Shown: piece by piece, positions 1-8,900 of the stretch
How the letters are laid out: each line of letters begins with the position of its first letter
How positions within the stretch are numbered: the first letter of the stretch is position 1
Source: Chitinophaga sp. Ak27
GTDB taxonomy: Bacteria; Bacteroidota; Bacteroidia; Chitinophagales; Chitinophagaceae
DNA length: 64,000 nt
Direction of reading: 5' to 3'
Assembly (NCBI RefSeq): GCF_012726295.1
Contig: NZ_JABAOB010000002.1
Span: forward strand, 186,001-250,000
Position numbers and translations under genes: made by a program
Notes under the pieces: model-generated
The model's input: the letters and a program-made list of their open reading frames with translations, nothing else
Database searches by the model: none
Told to the model about the DNA's origin: nothing

Positions 1-1
1 T

Positions 2-760
2 AAAGATGGAACAAAGCTGGCCTATAATGTAACAGGCAAAGGCCCGGCCCTGATCTTAATTACCGGGGCTACCTGTTACCGGGAATTTAAACCTGTGTTA
101 TATGACGCATCGGTTTTTTCGGAAGAATTTACAGTATACAACTATGATCGCCGCGGACGGGGCGATAGTGGTAACACCCTGCCATATGCCGTGGACCGTG
201 AGATAGAAGATATTGAAGCGATGATCGATGCAGCCGGCGGCCGGGCTTACCTGTATGGACACTCTTCCGGCGCTATCCTGGCGCTAAAAGCAGCAATGAC
301 CCTGGGCAATAAGGTGGATAAACTGGTCATGTATGACGCTGCCTATTCGCACGACCCTGTCTACCTGGAAGAGTTTAAAACGCTTAGCGAAGGGCTGTAT
401 CAACTCCTGGAAGAGGGTAAAAACGAGGAAGCTATCACGGGATTCCTGGAAGGCATAGGTATTCCCCGGGAAGCATTTGACAGCCTGTATCCCGACTGGC
501 AAATCATGACTGATCTGGCGCCTACGCTTGCTTATGATACCACCCTGGCCAGCCATTTACCGCCGGTACAGGAGGCCGCCGCGCTTACCACACCCACGCA
601 AATCATCGTGGGAGAAAAGAGCCCGGAGTCTATTCAGTCCGTGGCCCTGCAATTGAATACAGCCATTCCCGGCGCCGCCTATACGATGTTGAAAGGCCAG
701 GATCATATGCCGGCGGCAGAGGTGGTGCTGTCAGTCTTAACCGGTTTTCTGAAATCTTAA
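2..760 (+). CDS. alpha/beta hydrolase, 5'-truncated by window edge
   Basis: The frame is open to the left edge, so the N-terminus lies outside the window; a GTG at 95 is internal, because upstream codons read KDGTKLAYNVTGKGPALILI, the usual first strands of an alpha/beta hydrolase. The nucleophile elbow Gly-His-Ser-Ser-Gly is at 257-271. A late His in GQDHMPAAE fits the catalytic histidine, and an acidic residue near IVGEKSPES may complete the triad. No signal peptide can be judged. The substrate is unknown; small cytoplasmic esterases and lactonases of this kind are common in Bacteroidota. It ends 10 bp before the DUF1905 gene on the same strand, so the two are probably co-transcribed. Confidence 0.85.
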   Translation, partial: KDGTKLAYNVTGKGPALILITGATCYREFKPVLYDASVFSEEFTVYNYDRRGRGDSGNTLPYAVDREIEDIEAMIDAAGGRAYLYGHSSGAILALKAAMTLGNKVDKLVMYDAAYSHDPVYLEEFKTLSEGLYQLLEEGKNEEAITGFLEGIGIPREAFDSLYPDWQIMTDLAPTLAYDTTLASHLPPVQEAAALTTPTQIIVGEKSPESIQSVALQLNTAIPGAAYTMLKGQDHMPAAEVVLSVLTGFLKS

Positions 761-770
761 AAGGAATGTT

Positions 771-1058
771 ATGGCACAAAAACTAAACATCAGGATTCAT
801 GCAAAGCTGCAAACGGGGCCAGGTCAGGGTGCATGGACTTATATCGTCTGGGATGGGGTTGGAAATACTTTTGGCACCAGGCGCTCCGTAAAAGTTCGTG
901 GCAGGATAGATGGTCACCCCTTCGAAAATTCCTTCCTGCCGGTCAACGATGGTACGCACCTGATGGGAGTGAATGCGAAACTTCGCAAAACCTTAGGTAA
1001 AATAGCAGGGGATGAAGTAAGTGTAGAGATCTTTGAAAGAGTTGTACCCACTAAATAG
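771..1058 (+). CDS. DUF1905-domain protein
   Basis: A 95-residue protein with the DUF1905 pattern: beta-rich N-terminus, GAWTYIVWD, then a basic segment (RRSVKVRGRIDGHPFENSFLPVNDG) and HLMGVNAKLRKTLG leading into a final strand. The family folds as a small barrel of unknown activity and is often fused to, or adjacent to, YdeI/OmpD-associated (DUF1801-like) proteins. No signal peptide, so it is cytoplasmic. It follows the hydrolase by 10 bp and is followed by a strong bidirectional terminator. The family assignment is by pattern recognition. Confidence 0.75.
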   Translation: MAQKLNIRIHAKLQTGPGQGAWTYIVWDGVGNTFGTRRSVKVRGRIDGHPFENSFLPVNDGTHLMGVNAKLRKTLGKIAGDEVSVEIFERVVPTK

Positions 1059-1112
1059 TAACCTGGTTAAAGCCGCTTAAATTGCCCGCTTTACGCGGCT
1101 TTAACCGGGTTA
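1059..1112. terminator. bidirectional intrinsic terminator
   Basis: An 18-bp stem, 1059-1076 pairing with 1095-1112, contains one G-T wobble and closes an 18-nt loop. It lies between two convergent genes (DUF1905 ending at 1058, SRPBCC ending at 1128), as expected for a shared terminator. Confidence 0.8.
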
Positions 1113-1127
1113 GTATATTATATGGGA

Positions 1128-1577
1128 TCAGGCATCTGGTATTTCTGGTTCTACCAGTTTGGTAAGCTTTTCCAGGGATTCCTGCCAGCCCAGGTAGCAC
1201 ATTTCTACAGGTATCACAGCGGGGATACCTTCTTGGGTAATCTTTATTTCTGTACCAGCGATCGTTTTCCGGAGTGATACGGATGTGATCATTTCTCCCG
1301 GAAGATTAGGATCATCAAATTTATCAGAATACTTCAAAAACTCATTAGGTTTGAGCTCCAGGTAATTGCCGCCGAATGAATGGCCATTACCGGTAGAAAA
1401 GTTGTGGAACGACATCTTAAAAGTACCACCCACTTTCACATCCATTTCATGAACGGTACAAAGGAAGCCGTAAGGAGGTAACCAGGAAGCAATCGCAAGG
1501 GCATCCGTAAATGCGCGGTAAACTTTTTCCGGAGAGGCTTTCAGCATTCTGTGTAATGAAACAGTATTGTTTGACAT
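1128..1577 (-). CDS. SRPBCC (AHSA1-like / START-type) protein
   Basis: A 149-residue cytoplasmic protein. The N-terminus SLHRMLKASPEKVYRAFTDALAIASWLPP is the typical first strand and helix of the AHSA1/CalC-like SRPBCC fold, and GWQESLEKLTKLVEPEIP is the usual C-terminal helix. SRPBCC proteins enclose a hydrophobic ligand pocket, and the ligand cannot be read from sequence. The gene is monocistronic as far as can be seen, convergent with the DUF1905 gene. A second, diverged AHSA1-like gene lies at 36469-36957. Confidence 0.8.
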   Translation of the reverse strand: MSNNTVSLHRMLKASPEKVYRAFTDALAIASWLPPYGFLCTVHEMDVKVGGTFKMSFHNFSTGNGHSFGGNYLELKPNEFLKYSDKFDDPNLPGEMITSVSLRKTIAGTEIKITQEGIPAVIPVEMCYLGWQESLEKLTKLVEPEIPDA

Positions 1578-1775
1578 ATCATATTCTTTTGGTTCCTACT
1601 CATCTGGCTTTTCGGTTCCGCCCGTTTTTTGAAATGGTGGCTGCTCCATTTATCAGGTATGCTAGCTAACTTTTGATAGCACAAAGATGAAAGGAAAATG
1701 GGATTTGTAAGGAGGGGGTATGCGACAAATTAAAGGGTTAATTGCGACTATCCTAATGATGAGAAAGGCCGGAAA

Positions 1776-1979
1776 TTATAATTGCCCTAGCAATGCTTTT
1801 GCCCGTTTATGCTCCGGATTGGCTTTGATCCCTTTCTCCAGGTAGCGCCCTGCATTCGATTTATCATACAGGAGAAGATCGTCTTTGCCTACACAATATC
1901 CAACTTTGATACACAAGCGAAGAAGAACAGATAGGTATATTTTCTTTGACATGCGAAAGAGGCGATTTATACCGGTCAT
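1776..1979 (-). CDS. small hypothetical protein, possible TPR remnant
   Basis: A 67-codon ORF; an internal ATG at 1952 would give 58 residues (MSKKIYLSVL...). The C-terminal half, NAGRYLEKGIKANPEHKRAK, resembles the end of a tetratricopeptide repeat (bulky residue, YLEKxI, xNPxH, A), while the N-terminal half resembles nothing I know. It could be a short expressed protein, the decayed 3' end of a longer TPR gene, or chance. No promoter or ribosome-binding site was recognised. Confidence 0.25.
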   Translation of the reverse strand: MTGINRLFRMSKKIYLSVLLRLCIKVGYCVGKDDLLLYDKSNAGRYLEKGIKANPEHKRAKALLGQL

Positions 1980-2098
1980 AAATTGCAGCTTAAATATTTT
2001 AGATGGCCGGTAAGTTTATTGTTCCTCATCTTATCTACTGAAAAACCAGTAGATTTGATTCCCGTTAACCCGGTATATGCCGTACTTACAAAATCACC

Positions 2099-2106
2099 TA
2101 TTTTTG
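2099..2106 (+). promoter_or_regulatory. Bacteroidota -7 element (TATTTTTG)
   Basis: An exact match to the TAnnTTTG -7 consensus of the Bacteroidota primary sigma factor, 25 bp upstream of the ATG at 2132. No clear TTTG -33 element was found at the expected spacing. The predicted 5' leader is about 15-20 nt. Confidence 0.45.
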
Positions 2107-2131
2107 TGTTGTCAGATAAAAGATCACAACT

Positions 2132-3436
2132 ATGCTTTTTCATTTTCGTAAACCCATCCTGCTAGCCGCGGCTTCTCTGCTCTTTACCGCTATCGCCGCA
2201 CCTGCTCAGGCACAGGATAAATTTGATAGTAAACTGCTGAAGAATGGAAAGTATACCCTTGCCTGTTATTCCGTTAACGGCAGCGATGCATCGGTCATCG
2301 GTACTTTTACTATTGATATCAATACGGCCGGCGATAAGCTGACCTTAACCACCAACACCGCACTGGCAGGGCTGGAAGAATGGAAAGATACCGCCATCTC
2401 TAACCTGAACAACTTTAAGCCCGTTTACCGTGCCTCTCACAGCACCCTGAAAGATATGGTGCTGCACTTCGGGAACGATGTTACCGGGTATTATGTAGAT
2501 AAGAAAACGAAGGCAAAAACCCAGATCAAGGAGCCGGGCAACCAGTACTTCATCGACAGCTATACGTATCCCTTCCTCTTATCACTGTTGCCGCTGACTT
2601 CCGGCTACAGCACCGATTTGCCCGTGTATGAATACAAACCGGAAAATAAAGAGAACCTGAAAAAGGCCGTGGTGGAAGAAGTGAAAAACAGCAGCTGGGT
2701 GAGCAAATACACCGGCAAACATGATGTGTGGGAAGTGACCGTAGTGGAGCCGGCTACCGACGAAAGATCTGTTTCCTACATCGATAAACAAACCCGGCGC
2801 CTGTGGCAGGTAGATATGTGGTCTAACGGTCAGCAAATCAGGATGGTGGACACGGAAACAGATTTCAACTCTGTGAAAGCACCTTTCGATAAAGATCTTA
2901 CCATGAAAATGGTAAAAGGGGGTAACTCCATTATTTCCGGGCAGGTATTTGCCCGCGATTTTAATGATAATGGTACGGTATGGTCCAAGATGCAGGTGAT
3001 GAACATCCAGGCCAAACAGGTGGCGCCCCGCGGCACCCAGGTGATCCTCATTCCTTACAACGATTATTTCAAGGAATGGGTCAAGGTAAATGAATCCCAA
3101 CGCAAAAAGGGCCGGGAAGGTATTGCCCTGCTGGATGAAGCGGCACAATGTATCAAAAGCACCCGTGTGTATGACGATGAAGGGCACTTCGAATTTGTAA
3201 ACCTCATGCCCGGTGAATACCTGCTATATACCGAATTTGGTTACGATCATAGCTATAGCCAAACAGAAGTGACTGGTTATACCGATCACTATATCAATGG
3301 CATGTTCCAGGGAACCTCCGCCAATACGGTGAACAGGAACTATAGCACGGGTACCAGCGCGGTGGTGAAGAAGGTGGTGACGGTGAATAAGCCCGGAGAA
3401 AAAGTGGAGGTGAAGCTGAAGAAAACGCGCGCTTAG
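2132..3436 (+). CDS. secreted DUF3108-like protein with carboxypeptidase-regulatory-like tail
   Basis: A 434-residue exported protein. Residues 1-28 form a signal peptide ending in AQAQ before DKFDS. Residues about 35-250 look like a DUF3108-type beta-rich domain: KYTLACYSVNG, then YPFLLSLLPLTSGYSTDLPVYEY and a strand ending RRLWQVDM. The C-terminal part from about 275 (ISGQVFARD, then DDEGHFEFVNLMPGEYLLY) resembles a carboxypeptidase-regulatory-like beta sandwich. Function is unknown; a periplasmic or surface location is inferred. The ATG sits 25 bp after a -7 promoter element, and a perfect hairpin follows the stop, so the gene is probably a single transcription unit. Confidence 0.75.
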   Translation: MLFHFRKPILLAAASLLFTAIAAPAQAQDKFDSKLLKNGKYTLACYSVNGSDASVIGTFTIDINTAGDKLTLTTNTALAGLEEWKDTAISNLNNFKPVYRASHSTLKDMVLHFGNDVTGYYVDKKTKAKTQIKEPGNQYFIDSYTYPFLLSLLPLTSGYSTDLPVYEYKPENKENLKKAVVEEVKNSSWVSKYTGKHDVWEVTVVEPATDERSVSYIDKQTRRLWQVDMWSNGQQIRMVDTETDFNSVKAPFDKDLTMKMVKGGNSIISGQVFARDFNDNGTVWSKMQVMNIQAKQVAPRGTQVILIPYNDYFKEWVKVNESQRKKGREGIALLDEAAQCIKSTRVYDDEGHFEFVNLMPGEYLLYTEFGYDHSYSQTEVTGYTDHYINGMFQGTSANTVNRNYSTGTSAVVKKVVTVNKPGEKVEVKLKKTRA

Positions 3437-3463
3437 GCAAATGAAACCGCATAAAGGAAAGGT

Positions 3464-3500
3464 AATGCCCCCAAAAAGCATATAGCTTTTTGGGGGCATT
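3464..3500 (+). terminator. intrinsic terminator
   Basis: A perfect 16-bp stem (3464-3479 with 3485-3500) closes a 5-nt ATATA loop, 27 bp after the stop of the DUF3108-like gene. The stem carries five G-C and five A-T pairs in blocks. No long T-run follows. Confidence 0.8.
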
Positions 3501-3716
3501 GCATTTAAAGGAGGCGGTTTTGTCTTAGTGGTTAATAGGTTTTGAAGAAAGATTAACAAATCATTATCCCACCATATAACAGGTACGCCTGATTGAATTT
3601 CACATTATATTTACCTGCATAGTGGTAGCATATCCCGAACCGTTCGTGCCGATGCCCGGAAAACCTTGTAAGTGAACACCTGTCATTTGATTACCTGAAT
3701 ATAAAACCCAAACCAC

Positions 3717-4181
3717 ATGCAAAACACCGTAAAAATCCTTTCCCTGTGCGTCGTACTGTTCGCCTCTTTTAATTTACAGGCACAATCCAGCGCTGGAAAT
3801 CGTTCCACAACATCTACACTGGATGATAGTGAAGCTAAAGAAAAAGCCCGGGGATACGTATTTGTTGCCGCCAAAAAAGATGACCAACCGAACGATCCTT
3901 ACAGAAGCCAGGTATTTACCGCTACCACCGGTGGAACCGCCACCCTGACCCTGAACATCCCACTGTGGCACAGCGTAAAGCAACCATATGTGACTTTTGA
4001 AAACCTGACAAAAGGGACTTACCAGCGCTTTACTACCTGGCCCGGTGAAGCCACTTACAGAACTACTACGGTCACTTTACAGGCAGGCGATCAATACCGC
4101 TTAACCGCCAGCATTCAGCCTAACCCCAGCGATCCTAATGATGATACCGATGAGGATGTGCTGGCTACTTTAAGCTGGTGA
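3717..4181 (+). CDS. small secreted protein of unknown function
   Basis: A 154-residue protein with a signal peptide (residues 1-23, ending LQAQ before SSAGN). The mature part is low in cysteine, rich in Thr, and strand-like (GGTATLTLNIPL, QPYVTFENLTKGTYQRFTTW, TTTVTLQAGDQYRLTASI), with an acidic Asp/Pro stretch (PNPSDPNDDTDED) near the C-terminus. It may be a small beta-sandwich surface or periplasmic protein. It precedes the first ECF sigma gene by about 145 bp, separated by a hairpin, so it is probably transcribed alone. I do not recognise the family. Confidence 0.65.
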   Translation: MQNTVKILSLCVVLFASFNLQAQSSAGNRSTTSTLDDSEAKEKARGYVFVAAKKDDQPNDPYRSQVFTATTGGTATLTLNIPLWHSVKQPYVTFENLTKGTYQRFTTWPGEATYRTTTVTLQAGDQYRLTASIQPNPSDPNDDTDEDVLATLSW

Positions 4182-4199
4182 AAAATAATTTAATGCAAT

Positions 4200-4233
4200 G
4201 GCGTGATGCTCATCTATAGGAGGGTATCACGCC
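4200..4233 (+). terminator. probable intrinsic terminator
   Basis: An 8-bp inverted repeat (GGCGTGAT at 4200-4207 with ATCACGCC at 4226-4233) closes an 18-nt loop, 19 bp after the stop of the small secreted protein. It is moderately convincing; there is no T-run. Confidence 0.45.
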
Positions 4234-4304
4234 CCATCAATACCACTGCTCCCACTTAATAAATTGATAACATACCCGGGCTACACCTGTTACCGCAACT
4301 ATTT

Positions 4305-4312
4305 TACTTTTG
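4305..4312 (+). promoter_or_regulatory. Bacteroidota -7 element (TACTTTTG) of the first ECF sigma gene
   Basis: An exact TAnnTTTG match 16 bp upstream of the ATG at 4328. The only longer in-frame start, a TTG at 4310, lies inside this element, which argues for ATG 4328 as the true start. The predicted leader is under 15 nt. No clear -33 TTTG was found. Confidence 0.5.
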
Positions 4313-4327
4313 CCGTACTATCAGCCC

Positions 4328-4903
4328 ATGGAATCTTCAGTATCACACGATTTATTTAAGGACATTTACCTGACCTATTGGGATACCCTTTTCGGGATCG
4401 CCAATAAGAAGATAGGCTATGCCCCCGATGCGATGGACATTGTGCAGGATACCTTTACTTATGTATGGCAGCAGTTTCCTACACTGCAACTGGATACGCC
4501 CACTGCGAAACCTTTTTTAATCACCTGTTTGTACTACCGGATATTCAATTTTTTACGGTCCCGGGGATTGAATGAAAAACACCTGCTCCATTTCAGGACC
4601 TACCTGGAAAATGAGGAAAGCCTTGATTCGCATTTTAATGTTGGGGAGATGGAAGCAGAACTGGAGGCCATTAATATCGCAATCATGGCCGAACTCGACC
4701 GGATGCCGGAACGCATGAAACAGATATTTGTCATGAGCCGCTATGAAAATAAATCGATCGAAGAAATTGCCCACTTATATGCTGTTGCACCCAAGACGGT
4801 TAAAAATCAGCTGAGCGATGCCATGCGCCGCCTGAAAGATTTTGCCGGCTCTTATCCCGCTACTGCTTTACTACCTGTTATCCTGCTGTTCCTGGAGGAT
4901 TAA
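4328..4903 (+). CDS. ECF-type RNA polymerase sigma-70 factor
   Basis: A 191-residue sigma factor of the Bacteroidota ECF type. Region 2 covers about residues 8-70 (LFKDIYLTYWDTLFGIANKK, then MDIVQDTFTYVWQQF). Region 4 is near 125-175 (MPERMKQIFVMSRYENKSIEEIAHLYAVAPKTVKNQLSDAMRRL) and contains the helix-turn-helix. A hydrophobic tail follows (ATALLPVILLFL). It directs RNA polymerase to a dedicated promoter set when released by its anti-sigma partner, here the FecR protein 66 bp downstream. I chose ATG 4328 because the upstream TTG lies in the promoter. It is more diverged from the two sigma factors at 19.9-21.2 kb than they are from each other. Confidence 0.9.
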   Translation: MESSVSHDLFKDIYLTYWDTLFGIANKKIGYAPDAMDIVQDTFTYVWQQFPTLQLDTPTAKPFLITCLYYRIFNFLRSRGLNEKHLLHFRTYLENEESLDSHFNVGEMEAELEAINIAIMAELDRMPERMKQIFVMSRYENKSIEEIAHLYAVAPKTVKNQLSDAMRRLKDFAGSYPATALLPVILLFLED

Positions 4904-4969
4904 ATCTGGTAACAATTCCTTAACCCAAACTACCCGGGACTTTTTCAATGTTGTGCTCTAACTATATGT

Positions 4970-5941
4970 ATGGCGCAAGATCAACAAATACCAGGAGATA
5001 TACTCGACCGCGTTTTTAAAGGAACGGCCAGCGATACCGAGCAAGAACTAGTTCGGCGCTGGATGATAGCGATGGATATCTCCGACACTACGATGTCGGC
5101 AGAAAGATTGCAGGCCGCAAAGCAGGAGATGCTGTACCGCGTAATGGCCACGCCGCCAGCTGCGGTGCCTCCTCCACCCGTTAAAAAGACGGTAAAATTA
5201 TTGACCATCTGGAAAGTGGCGGCAGCAGCAGTGGTATTCGCCTTTTTGTCCTGGTTTTTATTAACCAATACCCGTAAAGGCCGCAAGGAACCAGTGTATG
5301 TCACTATCGCCGCTACCGGGAAGGATGCCAAACATATACAGCTCCCCGATGGATCGGCCGTATGGCTGAATGCCCGCTCCAAACTGGAATATATCGCTGA
5401 TGAGTTTAACAAAGTGCACCGCCAGGTGCGCCTTACGGGTGAAGGGTATTTTGAAATTACCAAAGATGATACGCGCCCTTTTATTGTCATCTCAGAAAAT
5501 ATAGCTACCCAGGTATTGGGTACCAGTTTTAATATAGAAACATACCCGGGTGAAGCAGAAATCAGGGTAGCCCTGGTAGATGGCGCCGTAGCAGTGAAAG
5601 ATATGCATACCAACCATTACACGCTGTTGCATCCCAATGAAATGTTACGCTACTCGAAAGGAAATAAGAAATGGGGCGTGGTATCCTTCTCTTCCAACAT
5701 GATACGTAATTGGCTGAACGGCCACCTGATATTTGAAGAATTGCCCCTGGCAGATGTGCTCGACCGCTTCGCCTACAAATATGGCATTACCCTGCAGTAC
5801 GATAAGGAGCTCGTAAAACATAAAAGAGTAACCGGTGATTTCAGTCCCGATAAATGGCAAACAGTATTGGATAATATCCTTTTCATACACAAACTGAAGT
5901 ATACCACTAAAAACGGAATTGTATATATAAACAAGCGGTAA
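4970..5941 (+). CDS. FecR-family anti-sigma factor
   Basis: A 323-residue inner-membrane regulator. The cytoplasmic N-terminal part (1-77) would hold the sigma factor; one transmembrane segment is at about 78-98 (IWKVAAAAVVFAFLSWFLL). The periplasmic FecR domain begins near 105 (IQLPDGSAVWLNARSKLEY, then GEGYFEITKDDTRPFIV) and a DUF4974-like C-terminal domain ends the protein (LADVLDRFAYKYGITLQYD ... NILFIHKLKY). In the known FecIRA scheme the C-terminal domain contacts the STN domain of a loaded TonB receptor. It lies between the ECF sigma gene and the STN-containing receptor, 27 bp before the latter. Confidence 0.9.
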   Translation: MAQDQQIPGDILDRVFKGTASDTEQELVRRWMIAMDISDTTMSAERLQAAKQEMLYRVMATPPAAVPPPPVKKTVKLLTIWKVAAAAVVFAFLSWFLLTNTRKGRKEPVYVTIAATGKDAKHIQLPDGSAVWLNARSKLEYIADEFNKVHRQVRLTGEGYFEITKDDTRPFIVISENIATQVLGTSFNIETYPGEAEIRVALVDGAVAVKDMHTNHYTLLHPNEMLRYSKGNKKWGVVSFSSNMIRNWLNGHLIFEELPLADVLDRFAYKYGITLQYDKELVKHKRVTGDFSPDKWQTVLDNILFIHKLKYTTKNGIVYINKR

Positions 5942-5968
5942 CTACACCCTTATTCAACTAGTTTAAAA

Positions 5969-8900
5969 ATGGATCATAAGATTAGAAAGAAACCGGCACA
6001 GCGCCGGTTCCTTAAGGCTATGCTATTGACTATATTGTTCCTGCCGCAGGTATATACCTGCCAGGCACAATGGGGCGGCCTTAAACAAAAAGTGGATCTC
6101 CGGGTGGAACATACCACTGCCCTCGTGATCATCACTTCTCTGGGGCAACAGTCGGGATGCTCATTCTACTATACCGCGGCAGAACTGGGAAGAATAAAAA
6201 TAAATACTTTCCAGTCCAAAGGCCCTCTCGGTACGGCCTTGCAGCAGCTCAAGGCTATGGCGCCATTGGATTTCCGGGTGTCGGGAAACAACATTTCCGT
6301 ACAGGTAACCACGGCGCCAGCACCGGTGAATGGCGATACCATGGCGTTGTATCTCTTTAAAGGACATATTACAGATGCCCATAACCACAAGCCGGTACCC
6401 TATGTGGAAATATATGCACAGGAAAGCCATGTGTCCGCCACCACAGATGGCAACGGCGATTTCACGCTACAGGGAAAAGCGGCGCACGACCTGCTCATAT
6501 TTTCCCGCGCGGGCTACGCCAGCCAGGTGATCACCGCCAACACCCACACGGCCATGGACCTGAAGATGATGCCGGATAACCGCACTTTATCCGGTGTTAC
6601 CGTATCCTCCCGCCGCCGGATGAACAGCGAAGTAGCATTGCTCAATGAAAGACAACATGCCGCTACGGTATCGGATGGTATCTCTGCAGAAAATATTGAG
6701 AAAACAGCCAGCATCACCACCACGCAGGCCCTGCAGCGGGTGTCCGGCGTTACCGTAACTGACGATAAATATGTGGCGGTACGCGGACTCGGCGACCGTA
6801 GCGTAATCGGCCAACTGAATGGCATACGCCTGGCCTCCTCAGACCCCGACAGGAGCACCATTCCACTCGACCTGGTACCCGCCAACCTGCTGGATAATAT
6901 CGTGGTATACAAAACGATGACGCCCGACAAACCCGCAGATGCTTCCGGTGGTATAGTGGAACTGAAAACATTGTCGATTCCTACAAAACAAACACTGAGC
7001 TTTACCGCGCAAACGGGACTCAATGCTAACGTAGGACTAGGAGGTAAGGTGAACAGCTTCTATAACAGTGATATGGGTTTTTGGGGTAATAAAATTAAGG
7101 AACATGACTTGCAACCCGCGTTCATGGACCTGAATAAGCAATACCCTGGCGGGTTGTCTCAGATTCAGCAACTGGCGGCCGCTGCAAAAAATGATCCGGC
7201 ATTACTCACCGAAATCGATCGTATCAATGGTATCATGCATCACTTTGACCCGGTGCTGACCACCCGCTATAAAAGAGCGCCGCTAAATGGTATCTATAAC
7301 ATTACCTATGGCAATTCTTTTTCCGTTTTTAAACAACATAAGCTGGGATTGATTCTCAGCGGCAGCTACTATAACCGCACCACCGATGTGGCAGACGGAA
7401 CATTGAACCAGTACAGTATTTACCAGGGCGTAATGACCGGTAACCCGGTGATTGATGAATCCCGCAACATACCGGCCTATATCACACCCAATACGCCCAA
7501 CCTGGGAAAGTATGTAGGATATAAAGAAAACACCGGCACACAAACACTCAGCTACGGTTTACTCGGTGGACTGGCCTATCGATTTAATCCCAACCATGAA
7601 ATCAGTTTTCAGTACATGGGCAGCCGCGGAGGAGAAACGCAGGCCACCAGTCTTAGTGGACAGTATGCGTATGTAACGGGGCTTAACGGACCTGTTTACA
7701 GCAACATCTATTCGCTGAAACAAACGTATCGCACCTTCAATACCTATAATCTTCAGGGAGAGCATAAATTCGGCGATGGCAAATATGCGCCTCGCCTGAG
7801 TTATAACGGCGCTTCGTCGAAGTCAACGCAAGATGACCCCGACTACCGTTTCATCAACCTCGCTGATTACCGGCCTGCAGGCGGCGGATATTACCAGTCG
7901 CCTGTTCCGGATGTTAACGGCACCAGTTACATCGGCGTCACCGATTATTATGCACAGGTATCCGGCTATGTAAACGGCTTCGGCCCCTATGGTAAGATAC
8001 AGGCAGACCCTAACGGGCGCCGCTTCCGCGGGATGACAGAAACTAACTACAATTACAAGGCCGATGTAAGTCTGCCATTCGGCATCCGTGGGTTGGACCA
8101 GGTGTTTAAAGTAGGGGTGAACTACCTGTACCGCGAGCGGGATTTCAGTGAAAATGTATTATCCCTGCCCGGATCTAACTTTTCTACACTGAAGCAATAT
8201 CCCATGTACCAGGTATATGGTAACCTGGACCGGTTGGTTGGATATGACCAGGTAGGCATCCATCTCCCTACTGCCACCTCACCGGAGGGAACACCGCTGG
8301 CGAGTGGCTTTTTATATAACATCAGGAAATCACCTAATAACTACACCGGCTTTTATGAAACGAATGCCTTTTATGGCATGCTGGACCTGTACCTGATGAA
8401 GAACCTGCGTTTAGCCGGTGGCGTGCGTTTTGAGAAAACGAATATCCAAAGCAAGATAGATACAGCCGGTGTTTATATCGATCCATCGCTTTCTGAAGGT
8501 GGGATCAACCTAGTGTATACTGACCCGGTATCCAAATATATTTCAGGTTACAAACCCTATTATTCTGCTAACCTCACTTACTCCCTGCATGATGTTATGA
8601 ATTTCCGCCTGGCCTATGGTACATCACTCGCGCGCCCGGAGATACGGGAGTTGACAAATGTTTTTGAATTCGATCCTTTCCAGCAGGCATTGGTAGTGGG
8701 TAATCCTCACCTGGTGAACCAGCAGACAAAAAGCTACGATTTCCGTTGGGAATGGTTTCCTAACAAGGGAGAAGTGCTGGCCGCCTCATTTTTTGCGAAG
8801 GAAATCAATAGCCAGCTGGAGAAAGTTTTTATACAGAACTCTGATGGCGTTAAAGCGACCTATCCTGAATTTCCCACCATTGCTTACCAGAATAACCCCA

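Larger units (their letters stand above)
1578..2131. other. intergenic region with one doubtful small ORF
   Basis: About 550 bp between the SRPBCC gene and the DUF3108-like gene. It holds the weak 67-codon minus-strand ORF listed separately and the -7 promoter element at 2099-2106. I saw no RNA gene, mobile element or strong hairpin in the rest. Confidence 0.5.

Noticed and set aside
1983..2165. Plus-strand ORF of 60 codons overlapping the start of the DUF3108-like gene
   Set aside because: It ends inside a gene with a good signal peptide and contains the -7 promoter element; no supporting pattern.
2582..3187. Long minus-strand ORF (201 codons) opposite the DUF3108-like gene
   Set aside because: The plus-strand protein has a signal peptide, promoter and terminator; the antisense product has no recognisable pattern and is a reading-frame shadow.
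4310..4327. TTG start extending the first ECF sigma factor by six residues
   Set aside because: The TTG lies inside the TACTTTTG promoter element, and ATG 4328 gives a normal N-terminus.
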